DNA of 63,515 nt. Source: Microcoleus sp. CAWBG506 (GTDB lineage: Bacteria > Cyanobacteriota > Cyanobacteriia > Cyanobacteriales > Microcoleaceae). Below, piece after piece: positions 55,976 through 63,515 of the stretch. The stretch covers positions 1 through 63,515 of the forward strand of contig JAHREW010000039.1 in NCBI GenBank assembly GCA_020883125.1. Direction: 5' to 3'. The notes beneath the pieces are model-generated. The model did no database searches. It saw only the letters and a program-made list of their open reading frames with translations, and had not been told where the DNA came from. The translations under genes and the position numbers were made by a program. Each line of letters starts with the position of its first letter. The first letter of the stretch is position 1.

Positions 55976-56346
55976 TGAGCCAGATTCGTTTGTATTTAGA
56001 TGAAGATACGCTCAGAAAAGCTTTCGTGCAAGCATTGCGTGAAAATGGGATTGATGTAGTAACTGTCTCAGATGCCAATAATTTAGGACGTATAGATGAA
56101 GAACAATTGATATGGGCAACAGAGCAAGGTCGAGTCATTTATACTTTTAATAGTCTAGATTTCTGTCGGCTGCATGGGAGCTTTATCGCAGTAGGTAGAA
56201 GTCATGCCGGAATTATTGTTGCGCCCCGACAAAGTTATTCTGTCGGCGAACAGTTGCGCGGTTTTTTGAATTTGATTGGTAGCAAGTCTGCTGAAGAAAT
56301 GATGAATCAACTGGAATTTTTAGGTACTTACATCAGGTCTGAATAA
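55975..56346 (+). CDS. DUF5615 PIN-like toxin candidate
   Basis: 123 residues of the DUF5615 (PIN-like) family: N-terminal RLYLDEDT with the first acidic residues, then VTVSDANNLGRIDEEQLIWA and YTFNSLDF, typical of these proteins. PIN-type proteins are Mg-dependent RNases. It overlaps the DUF433 stop by one base (TAATG), so the two are a likely toxin-antitoxin unit. Confidence 0.9.
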   Translation: MSQIRLYLDEDTLRKAFVQALRENGIDVVTVSDANNLGRIDEEQLIWATEQGRVIYTFNSLDFCRLHGSFIAVGRSHAGIIVAPRQSYSVGEQLRGFLNLIGSKSAEEMMNQLEFLGTYIRSE

Positions 56347-56430
56347 AGGCATCTAATATTAGGTACGATCGATCGCTGGTAATAGCTGATAATAAATTAA
56401 CATCAACAAGTAGAATCAGTCTTGCTTCTT

Positions 56431-56532
56431 ATGATCGACCTTCCCGACAATCTCCCCCTGACTGAAGCCGATGTGAGGATAGAACTCGCGATCGTACTTG
56501 AGCGACAACACAGCCTCCGTACCTCCCTCTAG
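56431..56532 (+). pseudogene. Degenerate UPF0175 duplicate
   Basis: 34 codons (33 residues) copying the start (IDLPDNLPLTEADV) and the later SLRTSL segment of the gene at 55280, with ~130 bp lost between and a CAG-to-TAG change at the end. It abuts the 3' end of the LRR gene. Confidence 0.8.
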
Positions 56533-56536
56533 TAAA

Positions 56537-57880
56537 TTATGGTTCCCAGTTACAGATAGACTCCGGCTTGAGAGGACAAGTCTTGGGGGCGATCGGATTT
56601 CCGCTGAGGTTGAGCCTATTCAATTTAGTCAAAGATTGCAAGGGTTTGATGTCTCTGATTTTATTGCCGTCGAGGTTGATCACACTCAGGTTAGTCAAAG
56701 ATTGTAAGGGTTTGATCTCGCTGATTTTATTGTTGTTGAGACCAAGCGCAGTCAGGTTAGTCAAAGATTGCAATGGTTTGATGTCGTTGATTTGATTGTT
56801 GCTGAGGACGAGTTGCTTCAGGTTGGTCAAAGATTCTAGCGGTTTGATGTCCCTGATTTTATTTCCATTGAGGATGAGCCGAGTCAGGTTAGTCAAGGAT
56901 TCTAGCGGTTTGATGTCGCGGATCTGATTGTCCCTGAGGACGAGTTGCTTCAGGTTAGTCAAGGATGCTAGCGGTTTGATATCGCCACTCTGATTTCCTT
57001 CGAGGCTGAGTTCAGTCAGGTTAGTCAAGGATGCTAGCGGTTTGATATCGCCGCTCTGATTTCCCTTGAGCCAGAGCTTCGTCAGGTTAGTCAAAGATGC
57101 TAGCGGTTTGATGTCGCCGATCCGATCGCCACTGAGCCAGAGCTTCGTCAGTTTAGTCAAAGATGCTAGCGGTTTGATGTCGCCGCTCGGATTATTGATG
57201 AGGTCGAGTTCAGTCAGGTGAGTCAAGGATGCTAGCGGTTTGATGTCGCCGATTTGATTTCCTTGGAGGACGAGTTGCTTCAGGTGAGTCAAGGATGCTA
57301 GCGGTTTGATGTCGCTGATTTCATTGAAGGTGAGGTTGAGCACAGTCAGGTTAGTCAAGGATACTAGCGGTTTGATGTCGCCGATTTTATTGCCATCGAG
57401 GCTGAGTTCAGTCAGGTTACTCAAGGATGCTAGCGGTTTGATGTCGCTGATTTGATTGTAGCTGAGGTAGAGATTAGTCAGGTTAGTCAAGGATACTAGC
57501 GGTTTGATGTCGCCGATTTCATTGAAGGCGAGGGCGAGCTGTGTCAGGTTAGTCAAGGATGCTAGCGGTTTGATATCACTGATTTGATCGTTGTTGATGT
57601 AGAGCTCCGTGAGACTAGAAAGTTTTCGATCGGCCGCATCGCAATCATTAGTCTCTGCTTTCTCCAACAACACATCAACAGTATGTTTAGCTTCAGGAAT
57701 CAAATTTGCTCGCGTGAGACACCAGTCAGCAAATGTTATTCGTCCACTGTTTCCCGGTTGCGGTTCGGAGACTAACGCCCAAGGTATATTTGTACATGAT
57801 GCTAGCCCGATCGCACTTAAAGCAATTACTATCAACCTTGATAAATTCATGTATTTCTGTGCAACTATAATTTTCATCAT
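56537..57880 (-). CDS. Leucine-rich-repeat lipoprotein, internalin-like
   Basis: 447 residues with a lipoprotein-type N-terminus (LIVIALSAIGLASC) and a short Cys-containing cap, then fifteen full repeats of exactly 22 residues (consensus LTxLxLxxNxIxDIKPLASLTN) and a C-terminal cap with CPLKPESIC. It should form a curved, surface-exposed or periplasmic binding scaffold. The DNA repeats are close to 66 bp and highly similar, which allows slippage. A relic of the same 3' end lies at 55061. The gene faces the synthetase gene divergently. Confidence 0.9.
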   Translation of the reverse strand: MMKIIVAQKYMNLSRLIVIALSAIGLASCTNIPWALVSEPQPGNSGRITFADWCLTRANLIPEAKHTVDVLLEKAETNDCDAADRKLSSLTELYINNDQISDIKPLASLTNLTQLALAFNEIGDIKPLVSLTNLTNLYLSYNQISDIKPLASLSNLTELSLDGNKIGDIKPLVSLTNLTVLNLTFNEISDIKPLASLTHLKQLVLQGNQIGDIKPLASLTHLTELDLINNPSGDIKPLASLTKLTKLWLSGDRIGDIKPLASLTNLTKLWLKGNQSGDIKPLASLTNLTELSLEGNQSGDIKPLASLTNLKQLVLRDNQIRDIKPLESLTNLTRLILNGNKIRDIKPLESLTNLKQLVLSNNQINDIKPLQSLTNLTALGLNNNKISEIKPLQSLTNLSVINLDGNKIRDIKPLQSLTKLNRLNLSGNPIAPKTCPLKPESICNWEP

Positions 57881-58015
57881 TTTGTCTCTCTAATTATCTA
57901 AATAGACAATGGCAGGTTTACAAACTGTCACGACACTGCCACAAAGTTGTAAAATAACTGCGATCTTAAACTTATAGCCAATAATTTTATCTCCGAAAAC
58001 CCAGGAAAACACCCT

Positions 58016-59965
58016 ATGAACCGCTCAGAATCTTACACATCCTCTCAAATGACCGATCGCGATCGCGCTAACCTCAGCCGCCTGATCGATTACACCTCCA
58101 TCCGATCCGTACCAGAAATTTGGGCGATCGTCCAACAGAAATTCGGTCAAATAGTCGCCCTCCACGACCCCCACAGCAAGCCCGAAATTAAGCTAACCTA
58201 CACCGACCTGCACCGACAAATCCAGCAATTCGCCGCCGGTCTCCAAGCCCTAGGCATCGAACCAAACCCCTCAGAAGCAATCCCTCCCCGCGTCGCCCTC
58301 TTCGCCGACAACAGCCCCCGCTGGCTGATAGCCGACCAAGGCATCATGATGGCCGGGGCAGCCAACGCCGTCCGAGGCGCCACCGCTGACCCCGAAGAAC
58401 TCCTGTACATCATCCAAGACAGCGGCTGCACCGCCTTAGTAGTCGAAAACCGAGCATTACTCAAAAAACTGCAACACCGCCTCCCCGATTTGCCAATTCA
58501 ACTCATCATCCTCCTCTCCGACGAAGAACCAGAAACCAGCCCCACCCTCAACACTGTCAAATTTTCCCAAGTCATGGCCACAGGGGCAAACCGCCCCCTC
58601 AAACCCACCAACCACAAACCTCAAACCCTCGCCACCCTCCTCTACACCAGTGGCACCACAGGTAAACCCAAAGGCGTGATGCTGACCCACGGCAACCTGC
58701 TACACCAAATCACCACCTTCGGCACAATTCTCCAGCCAGAAGGCGGCGAAGGTGTTCTCAGTATTCTCCCCAGTTGGCACGCCTACGAACGCAGTGTCGA
58801 ATACTTCCTGCTTTCCCAAGGATGCACGCAAATATACACCAATATTCGCTATTTCAAACAAGACTTTAAAACCTACAAACCTCAGTACATGGTAAGCGTT
58901 CCCCGCATTTGGGAATCGATTTACGAGGCAGTACAAAAGCAATTTCGGGAACAGCCACCTAATCAACAAAAATTAGTTGAATTCCTCCTATCTAGTAGCC
59001 AAAAATATATAGAATCTCGTCGCATTGTCCAAGGATTAACTCTCAATTTAAAACCTGCTTCTGCTACCGAAAAACTCATCGCCCGCATCAAAAGCATTCT
59101 ATTGTTACCCATTCACGCCCTCGCCGAAAAACTGGTTTACCAAAAAGTTCGGGAAGCTACGGGAGGACATTTTAAGTGGGCAATTAGTGGTGGTGGTTCT
59201 TTGGCCGCCCACTTGGACAATTTCTTTGAAATAGCGAATATCGGTTTGTTGGTGGGATACGGATTAACCGAAACTTCACCGGTGTTAACGGTTCGTCGCC
59301 CTTGGCATAATCTCAAAGGTTCGGCCGGACAGCCGATCGCCCATACGGAGGTTAAAATAGTGGACCCCGAAACTCGGCAACAACTTTCCCCTCGTCAACG
59401 TGGCTTAGTATTAGCACGGGGGCCGCAAATCATGGCCGGTTATTATCTTAATCCTGAAGCTACCTCAAAGGCGATCGACCCCGAAGGCTGGTTCGATACA
59501 GGCGACTTGGGCTGGCTGACACCGGGGAACGATTTAATTTTAACCGGGCGCGCCAAAGATACGATCGTCCTCACCAATGGCGAAAATATCGAACCTCAGC
59601 CCATCGAAGACACCTGTCTCCGCAGCCCCTACATCAACCAAATCATGCTAGTCGGTCAAGATCAGAAATCTGTGGGTGCGTTAATTGTCCCCAATGCAGA
59701 ATCCGTGGAGAAATGGGCGGCAACTCAGAATCCTCCAATACACGAAATTGACTGGAATAGCAAGACAATTCAAGACTTATTTCGCCAAGAATTGAACCGC
59801 GAGGTGCAAAATCGCCCCGGATATCGCGCCGACGATCGCATTGGCCCGTTCCGGTTGATTTTGGAGCCATTCTCGATGGAAAATGGAATGCTGACTCAAA
59901 CCCTGAAAATTAAGCGCCCGGTTGTGACGCAACACTACCGCGATATGATTGACGGGATGTTTTGA
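58016..59965 (+). CDS. aas: Long-chain acyl-CoA / acyl-ACP synthetase
   Basis: 649 residues, AMP-binding superfamily. The nucleotide motifs LLYTSGTTGKPKGVMLTHGN, GYGLTETSP, GWFDTGDLGWL and LTGRAKDTIVLTNGENIEP are present in parts. Cyanobacterial acyl-ACP synthetases of this length recycle free fatty acids to acyl-ACP at the membrane. It may supply the acyltransferase at 53614. The first 50 residues are duplicated at 54884. The ACP/CoA preference is inferred. Confidence 0.93.
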   Translation: MNRSESYTSSQMTDRDRANLSRLIDYTSIRSVPEIWAIVQQKFGQIVALHDPHSKPEIKLTYTDLHRQIQQFAAGLQALGIEPNPSEAIPPRVALFADNSPRWLIADQGIMMAGAANAVRGATADPEELLYIIQDSGCTALVVENRALLKKLQHRLPDLPIQLIILLSDEEPETSPTLNTVKFSQVMATGANRPLKPTNHKPQTLATLLYTSGTTGKPKGVMLTHGNLLHQITTFGTILQPEGGEGVLSILPSWHAYERSVEYFLLSQGCTQIYTNIRYFKQDFKTYKPQYMVSVPRIWESIYEAVQKQFREQPPNQQKLVEFLLSSSQKYIESRRIVQGLTLNLKPASATEKLIARIKSILLLPIHALAEKLVYQKVREATGGHFKWAISGGGSLAAHLDNFFEIANIGLLVGYGLTETSPVLTVRRPWHNLKGSAGQPIAHTEVKIVDPETRQQLSPRQRGLVLARGPQIMAGYYLNPEATSKAIDPEGWFDTGDLGWLTPGNDLILTGRAKDTIVLTNGENIEPQPIEDTCLRSPYINQIMLVGQDQKSVGALIVPNAESVEKWAATQNPPIHEIDWNSKTIQDLFRQELNREVQNRPGYRADDRIGPFRLILEPFSMENGMLTQTLKIKRPVVTQHYRDMIDGMF

Positions 59966-60032
59966 AAATATTCTCAGGGCATCGGGAATCGGGACAAGCG
60001 ACAGGAGATTGAAGACGGGGACAGACTGATAT

Positions 60033-60197
60033 CAATTTTTTGTGAAGTTGCACATATTCTGATCCCCCTCGCATCCCCCTGGTGGGAGGGGGACTTTGAT
60101 CTCGTCGATCTTGTCCCCCCTTAGTAGGGGCGGTGCCAAGAGTGCCCGCCCTCTTTGTTAGGGGGGATCAAATTCTACGGGGCCTCACAAAAAATTG
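60033..60197. repeat. MITE-like element, CAATTTTTTGTGA family
   Basis: 165 bp bounded by perfect 13-bp inverted repeats (CAATTTTTTGTGA and complement). The interior contains C-run/G-run stems (CCCCCTCGCATCCCCC; GGGGGGATC) as in the GTGTCAA elements. Non-coding. Confidence 0.75.
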
Positions 60198-60248
60198 GTA
60201 GGACAGCTAATAGCTTTTGAAGAATTAGCAACTAGCAGTTAGTCGCAT

Positions 60249-60300
60249 CCAATTCCCAATTTCCAATTCCCAATTCCCAATTCCCAATTCCCAATTCTCA
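60249..60300. repeat. Short tandem repeat array (AATTCCC)
   Basis: About seven copies of AATTCCC/AATTTCC, the complement of the TTGGGAA repeat at 8187-8293. Located 27 bases before the YlqD gene. Confidence 0.8.
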
Positions 60301-60326
60301 ATTGAAAATTGACAAACAACAACTTT

Positions 60327-60776
60327 ATGGAACTGTCCACACCAAAATTACTCTTGAAGCGATCGATTAACGTTAAAGTCGTCGTTACCCCCCGCTGGAA
60401 AGAAGAAGCTCAACAGCAACTCCAAGCCCAAATTAATCAAATCGACTCTCAGCTACAACAGCTAGAAATGCAAGGACAACGGATGATTTCTGAAATCCAA
60501 AAGCAAAGCCTGCACCCCCCTGGTCCTCAAGTAATGCAGCAAATAGAAAACATTCAAACCCAGGTTAATCAACGGAAAAGCGAACTGCTAGAACAAAAAA
60601 ACCAAAACCTGCAACAACTCCAGCAAGTGCAGGTACTAGACCTGGAACAAGAAGTGAGTCAAGGTCAAATTGACGGTACATTTACCATCGGGAGAGGAGA
60701 AAACTTGATTCAAAAAATGCAAGTAGAGGTTCTCCTCCGTGATGGAATTGTCCAAGAAATTCGAGGCGATATTTAG
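60327..60776 (+). CDS. YlqD-like coiled-coil protein
   Basis: 149 residues from the ATG at 60327; a TTG six codons earlier would add six. An N-terminal beta hairpin ([18 protein letters not shown]) precedes a Gln/Glu-rich coiled coil (~20-100) and a C-terminal beta segment ([19 protein letters not shown]). YlqD proteins are short coiled-coil proteins of unknown function found in Firmicutes and cyanobacteria. Adjacent repeats make any operon unlikely. Confidence 0.85.
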   Translation: MELSTPKLLLKRSINVKVVVTPRWKEEAQQQLQAQINQIDSQLQQLEMQGQRMISEIQKQSLHPPGPQVMQQIENIQTQVNQRKSELLEQKNQNLQQLQQVQVLDLEQEVSQGQIDGTFTIGRGENLIQKMQVEVLLRDGIVQEIRGDI

Positions 60777-61253
60777 AAAATAGAAATTGGTAATTGGTAA
60801 TTGGCAATTAGTAGTAATGGATTTGGAGTCATTGGTCACATATCTTCGGACTATAAACTGGCATAATCATAATTACCGATCGGCGATCGCCAATTACCAA
60901 TCGCCAAACAAGCTGTTGTGCATTGAACTTGGATTTTTGGGGCGGACAGGATGCCATTTGTGTCAACAAATAAGTTAAACTAACCGTCCTCTAGTCCGAC
61001 ATTCCGACAGGGGTTGAAACCCCAGCCTCAAAGCTAAATTCCTCTTGCATTAGGACTGAAGAACTCATCAATCCTGTGAGCGAAGACTTTAGCTGTTAGC
61101 CAGAGACTTAAGTCCCTGGCGGACTAGAGGCTGAAGCTGAAACCAATGCACTATCGATCTCACCCACAAAAGTTTAACTGTATTCGATCGTGCAAATTAA
61201 ATACCACTGAGCTTACCGATTCCCTATTAACAACTAAAAAGGACTTTTTACAG
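60777..61253. other. Intergenic region with a 143-bp inverted-repeat element
   Basis: Contains TTGGTAA-type short repeats (60786-60806), the element at 60988-61130 and the ribosome site AAGGAC of the E2 gene. No credible gene. Confidence 0.6.
60988..61130. repeat. MITE-like element, CCTCTAGTCCG family
   Basis: 143 bp with perfect 11-bp inverted ends (CCTCTAGTCCG and complement). The interior has short palindromes GGGGTTGAAACCCC (61010-61023) and GGGACTTAAGTCCC-like. Only one copy is seen in this window. Confidence 0.7.
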
Positions 61254-62561
61254 ATGATTCGCGAAGTTTTCATGCCGGCCCTAAGTTCTACCATGACAGA
61301 GGGCAAAATTGTTTCCTGGGTCAAATCCGCCGGTGACAAAGTAGAAAAAGGTGAAACCGTAGTAGTAGTTGAATCCGACAAAGCCGACATGGACGTAGAG
61401 TCTTTCTACGAAGGCTTTTTGGCAATCATTATCGTCCCTGCGGGGGAAGTTGCTCCCGTGGGAGCAGCGATCGCCCTGGTAGCAGAAACTGAAGCTGAAA
61501 TCGCCGCCGCTCAGCAGCAAGGAGCAGCAGCCTCAACCCCAGCCGCCGCGGCCACACCAGCCCCCGCCCCAGTGGCCGCCACAACTTCATCTCCCGGATT
61601 GCAGCAAAACGTCAGCCGTCAAAACGGCCGCAGCGTCGTTTCTCCCCGCGCGCGGAAATTGGCAAAAGAATTTAAAGTAGATTTGAATTCGATCAAAGGT
61701 AGCGGCCCCCACGGCCGAATTGTCGCAGAGGATGTGGAAGCAGCAGCGGGTAAAGCTAAGCCCGCTCCCGTTCAGCAACTGGTGACAGTGCCCGCAGCAC
61801 CCGCACCCTCCGCCACAGCACCCGCAGCACCCGCACCCGTAGCAGCTAAACCAGCAGTGGCACAGCCTGTTCCAGCAGTGGCGATGACTGGCCAAACGGT
61901 ACCGATGAATGCACTGCAAAATGCTGTGGTGCGTAATATGGACGCAAGTTTGAGCGTGCCGTGTTTCCGCGTCGGCTATACAATTACTACGGACAATCTG
62001 GACAAACTCTACAAACAAATTAAGTCTAAGGGTGTCACGATGACGGCTCTGCTGGCGAAGGCTGTAGCAGTAACTTTACAAAAACATCCTCTGCTGAATG
62101 CTTGTTATGTGGAGTCGGCGATTCAATACCGTGCTGACATTAATGTTTCTGTGGCGGTGGCGATGGATGGTGGCGGTTTGATTACGCCGGTGTTGCAAAA
62201 TGCCGATCGCCTGGATATTTATTCCCTCTCCCGCACTTGGAAAGATTTAGTCGATCGCGCTCGCACCAAACAGTTAAAGCCTGATGAATATAGCACCGGA
62301 ACTTTCACTCTTTCCAATTTGGGAATGTTTGGAGTAGATAAGTTTGACGCGATTTTGCCCCCTGGTCAAGGCTCGATTTTGGCGATCGGTGCTTCGCGGC
62401 CACAAGTAGTGGCTAATGAAGAGGGTTTGATGGGAGTGAAGCGGCAAATGCAGGTGAATATTACTTGCGATCACCGGGTGATTTACGGTGCTGATGCTGC
62501 CTCTTTCTTACAGGATTTAGCGAAGTTGATCGAGACAAATCCTCAGTCTTTGACGCTTTAG
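61254..62561 (+). CDS. pdhC: Pyruvate dehydrogenase E2 (dihydrolipoamide acetyltransferase)
   Basis: 435 residues from the ATG at 61254; AAGGAC lies upstream and the longer frame adds an unlikely leader. Order: one lipoyl domain (lipoyl-Lys in ESDKADMD), an Ala/Pro-rich linker, a peripheral-subunit-binding domain (VSPRARKLAKEF...GSGPHGRIVAEDVEAA), a second Ala/Pro linker and the catalytic core ending in CDHRVIYGADAASFL. The core has Tyr where many E2s have the DHRxxDG Asp, as in plastid-type E2s. It makes acetyl-CoA with E1 and E3; E3 is at 28556. Confidence 0.95.
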   Translation: MIREVFMPALSSTMTEGKIVSWVKSAGDKVEKGETVVVVESDKADMDVESFYEGFLAIIIVPAGEVAPVGAAIALVAETEAEIAAAQQQGAAASTPAAAATPAPAPVAATTSSPGLQQNVSRQNGRSVVSPRARKLAKEFKVDLNSIKGSGPHGRIVAEDVEAAAGKAKPAPVQQLVTVPAAPAPSATAPAAPAPVAAKPAVAQPVPAVAMTGQTVPMNALQNAVVRNMDASLSVPCFRVGYTITTDNLDKLYKQIKSKGVTMTALLAKAVAVTLQKHPLLNACYVESAIQYRADINVSVAVAMDGGGLITPVLQNADRLDIYSLSRTWKDLVDRARTKQLKPDEYSTGTFTLSNLGMFGVDKFDAILPPGQGSILAIGASRPQVVANEEGLMGVKRQMQVNITCDHRVIYGADAASFLQDLAKLIETNPQSLTL

Positions 62562-62958
62562 CCCTATCCTAAATCCCCCTTTTACCTTCATTGGCAGGGA
62601 GAGGGGGATTATCAGTGGGAAAATACATACAGCAGATTCCAGGTCGATCGAGTACACAAAATTCTGGAAAAAACCCGGTTTCTTTGTGGGAGTCACATCA
62701 TACTACAACTCAAAGAAGAATACTTTGTTCAAAATCGCACCGAATTTCATCTACAACTTTGCGATCGCTAAAATCACGATGCCACCAGTGTTCAGGGGGC
62801 GACAATCGCCCCAAAACCATTAAAGGCTAATGTTTTCGCGCTTCAGACACACTTCATAACATAAAGCTTATTGACAAAATAATCTGTATAGCGGAAAAAG
62901 CGCCTAGTTGTGATAAAAAGGAAAAGCCTCGCTAATATCACAAGACCAAAGTTATAAT
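62562..62958. other. Intergenic region after pdhC
   Basis: Starts with the pdhC terminator hairpin (62572-62610), then an AAACCCGGTTTC palindrome near 62672 and a short open stretch (about 62640-62765) of uncertain origin. Nothing assignable. Confidence 0.45.
62572..62610 (+). terminator. Hairpin after pdhC
   Basis: AATCCCCCT (62572-62580) pairs with AGGGGGATT (62602-62610) around a 21-base loop. A U-run is lacking, so efficiency is uncertain. Confidence 0.5.
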
Positions 62959-63362
62959 ATGTTACCCTCATTCTATCACAGAATCCTCGAAAAATATCTC
63001 AACCCACAACAGTTATTGACTCTTCAGATGCTCGCACAAGTTGTTACAATCTCAGAAATAAGTCAGAATAGAACGATTAGCTGCAACTCTGCCATTAACC
63101 CTTTTACTTGCATAGTCGCCGTCGTCACATACAACGTTTTTTATCAATTAAAGCGCTCAGCATACTTGTGATTTGGTTCCAGATTATTAGATAGGTCATA
63201 TCTCGTCAAATCAAAGCGGGAACTCAATTAATTATTGCATTGGATAGAACACAGTGGAAAGAGTATAATGTCTTAATGGTAAGTGCAATTTATCAAAAAA
63301 GGGCTTTCCCGATATTCTGGACACTGTTAGATAAACAAGGGGCTTCTAATTTAGCCGCATGA
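62959..63362 (+). pseudogene. IS4-type transposase relic
   Basis: Begins MLPSFYHRILEKYLNPQQLLTLQML, then a stop and frameshift; a second frame (about 63212-63362) reads ALDRTQWKEYNVLMVSA and FPIFWTLLDKQGASNLA, part of the DDE domain of IS4/Transposase_11 proteins. The middle and the rest of the catalytic part are lost. No terminal repeats were found. Confidence 0.8.
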
Positions 63363-63392
63363 AGAATCGATCAAAAAAATAGCATAAAAACA

Positions 63393-63429
63393 ACAAAGCC
63401 CAATTCTGGATATCAGAAAGAGGCTTTGT
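63393..63429 (-). terminator. Terminator of the gene at the right edge
   Basis: ACAAAGCC (63393-63400) pairs with GGCTTTGT (63422-63429). On the minus strand the stem is followed by TGTTTTTATG. It lies ~38 bases past the stop of the partial frame at 63467. Confidence 0.5.
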
Positions 63430-63466
63430 ATCTTAAAAATAGAATCCCAGGCATCGAGCTATTTTC

Positions 63467-63515
63467 TCAGGCAGTGACCCGCCAAATATCTTCGCCACCG
63501 CAGCGTTTAACAACC
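63467..63515 (-). CDS. C-terminal end of a gene running off the window
   Basis: Sixteen codons on the minus strand (VVKRCGGEDIWRVTA and stop) are open to the window edge. The hairpin just beyond (63393-63429) supports a real gene end. Too short to identify. Confidence 0.3.
   Translation of the reverse strand, partial: VVKRCGGEDIWRVTA

Larger units (their letters stand above)
59966..60326. other. Repeat-filled intergenic region
   Basis: Holds the 165-bp inverted-repeat element (60033-60197) and 7-bp tandem repeats (60249-60300). No gene is seen. Confidence 0.7.

Noticed and set aside
62591..62830. 79-residue plus-strand frame after pdhC
   Set aside because: Starts inside the terminator stem, low complexity, no ribosome site. 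A different frame here looked slightly coding (KILEKTRF), but no family could be named.

Overview
The window looks like chromosomal DNA of a filamentous, non-heterocystous-type cyanobacterium (Microcoleus/Oscillatoria/Phormidium-like). The palindrome GCGATCGC (HIP1) occurs throughout. There are cyanobacterial marker genes: zeta-carotene desaturase, cyanoexosortase B, XisH/XisI, a DUF2949 protein, and a pyruvate dehydrogenase E2 of the plastid/cyanobacterial type. Intergenic DNA carries short tandem repeats and palindromic elements typical of these genomes. The genus assignment is inference.

Layout. 0-4 kb is a scrapyard: a VIT/vWA gene cut short by a palindrome, an EF-Ts N-terminal fragment behind a good promoter, a metallo-beta-lactamase-fold enzyme, and a DUF4347/RTX surface-protein gene broken by an IS605-type relic. 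4-10.3 kb holds a minus-strand run: a glycine-rich membrane protein, an APC permease / PII-like / YnfA operon, a DsbA-like lipoprotein, and small stress-type genes including CsbD. 10.6-16.3 kb carries a hybrid histidine kinase with an AmiC/UrtA-like ligand domain, a tandem-repeat protein, and uvrB. 16.4-19.5 kb is a two-gene unit (HEPN-like protein plus a double-NTPase KGGVGR/STAND protein) that resembles a biological conflict system. 19.7-27.7 kb has an aldo/keto reductase, then an envelope/exopolysaccharide cluster (sugar aminotransferase, cyanoexosortase B and partner, Wza-like exporter, Wzz/BY-kinase). 28.5-30 kb holds lpdA.

30.2-36 kb is an accessory island: a DUF4365 pair, a HEPN/MNT pair with a nonsense mutation, an orphan XRE regulator, a pilin, a secreted Cys-rich protein, an NB-ARC STAND protein and an XisH/XisI pair. 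36-46.6 kb is mostly housekeeping: trpC, an alanine/serine-glyoxylate aminotransferase, a DUF192 protein, zds, an IscA/SufA-type protein, a TPR protein and rlmN. 46.7-53.3 kb is a complete Wadjet anti-plasmid operon (jetABCD). 53.6-60 kb has an acyltransferase and an acyl-CoA/ACP synthetase, separated by duplicated and decayed fragments of the synthetase, of a leucine-rich-repeat lipoprotein and of toxin-antitoxin genes. 60.3-63.5 kb has a YlqD-like protein, the PDH E2 gene, an IS4-type transposase relic and the end of a minus-strand gene.

The best candidates for something not well described are the HEPN-like/KGGVGR-STAND pair, the signal-less ligand-binding hybrid kinase, the PII-like protein with an enlarged T-loop beside an APC permease, and several families of MITE-like elements whose terminal inverted repeats can be read directly. 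No CRISPR array, tRNA or rRNA was seen.
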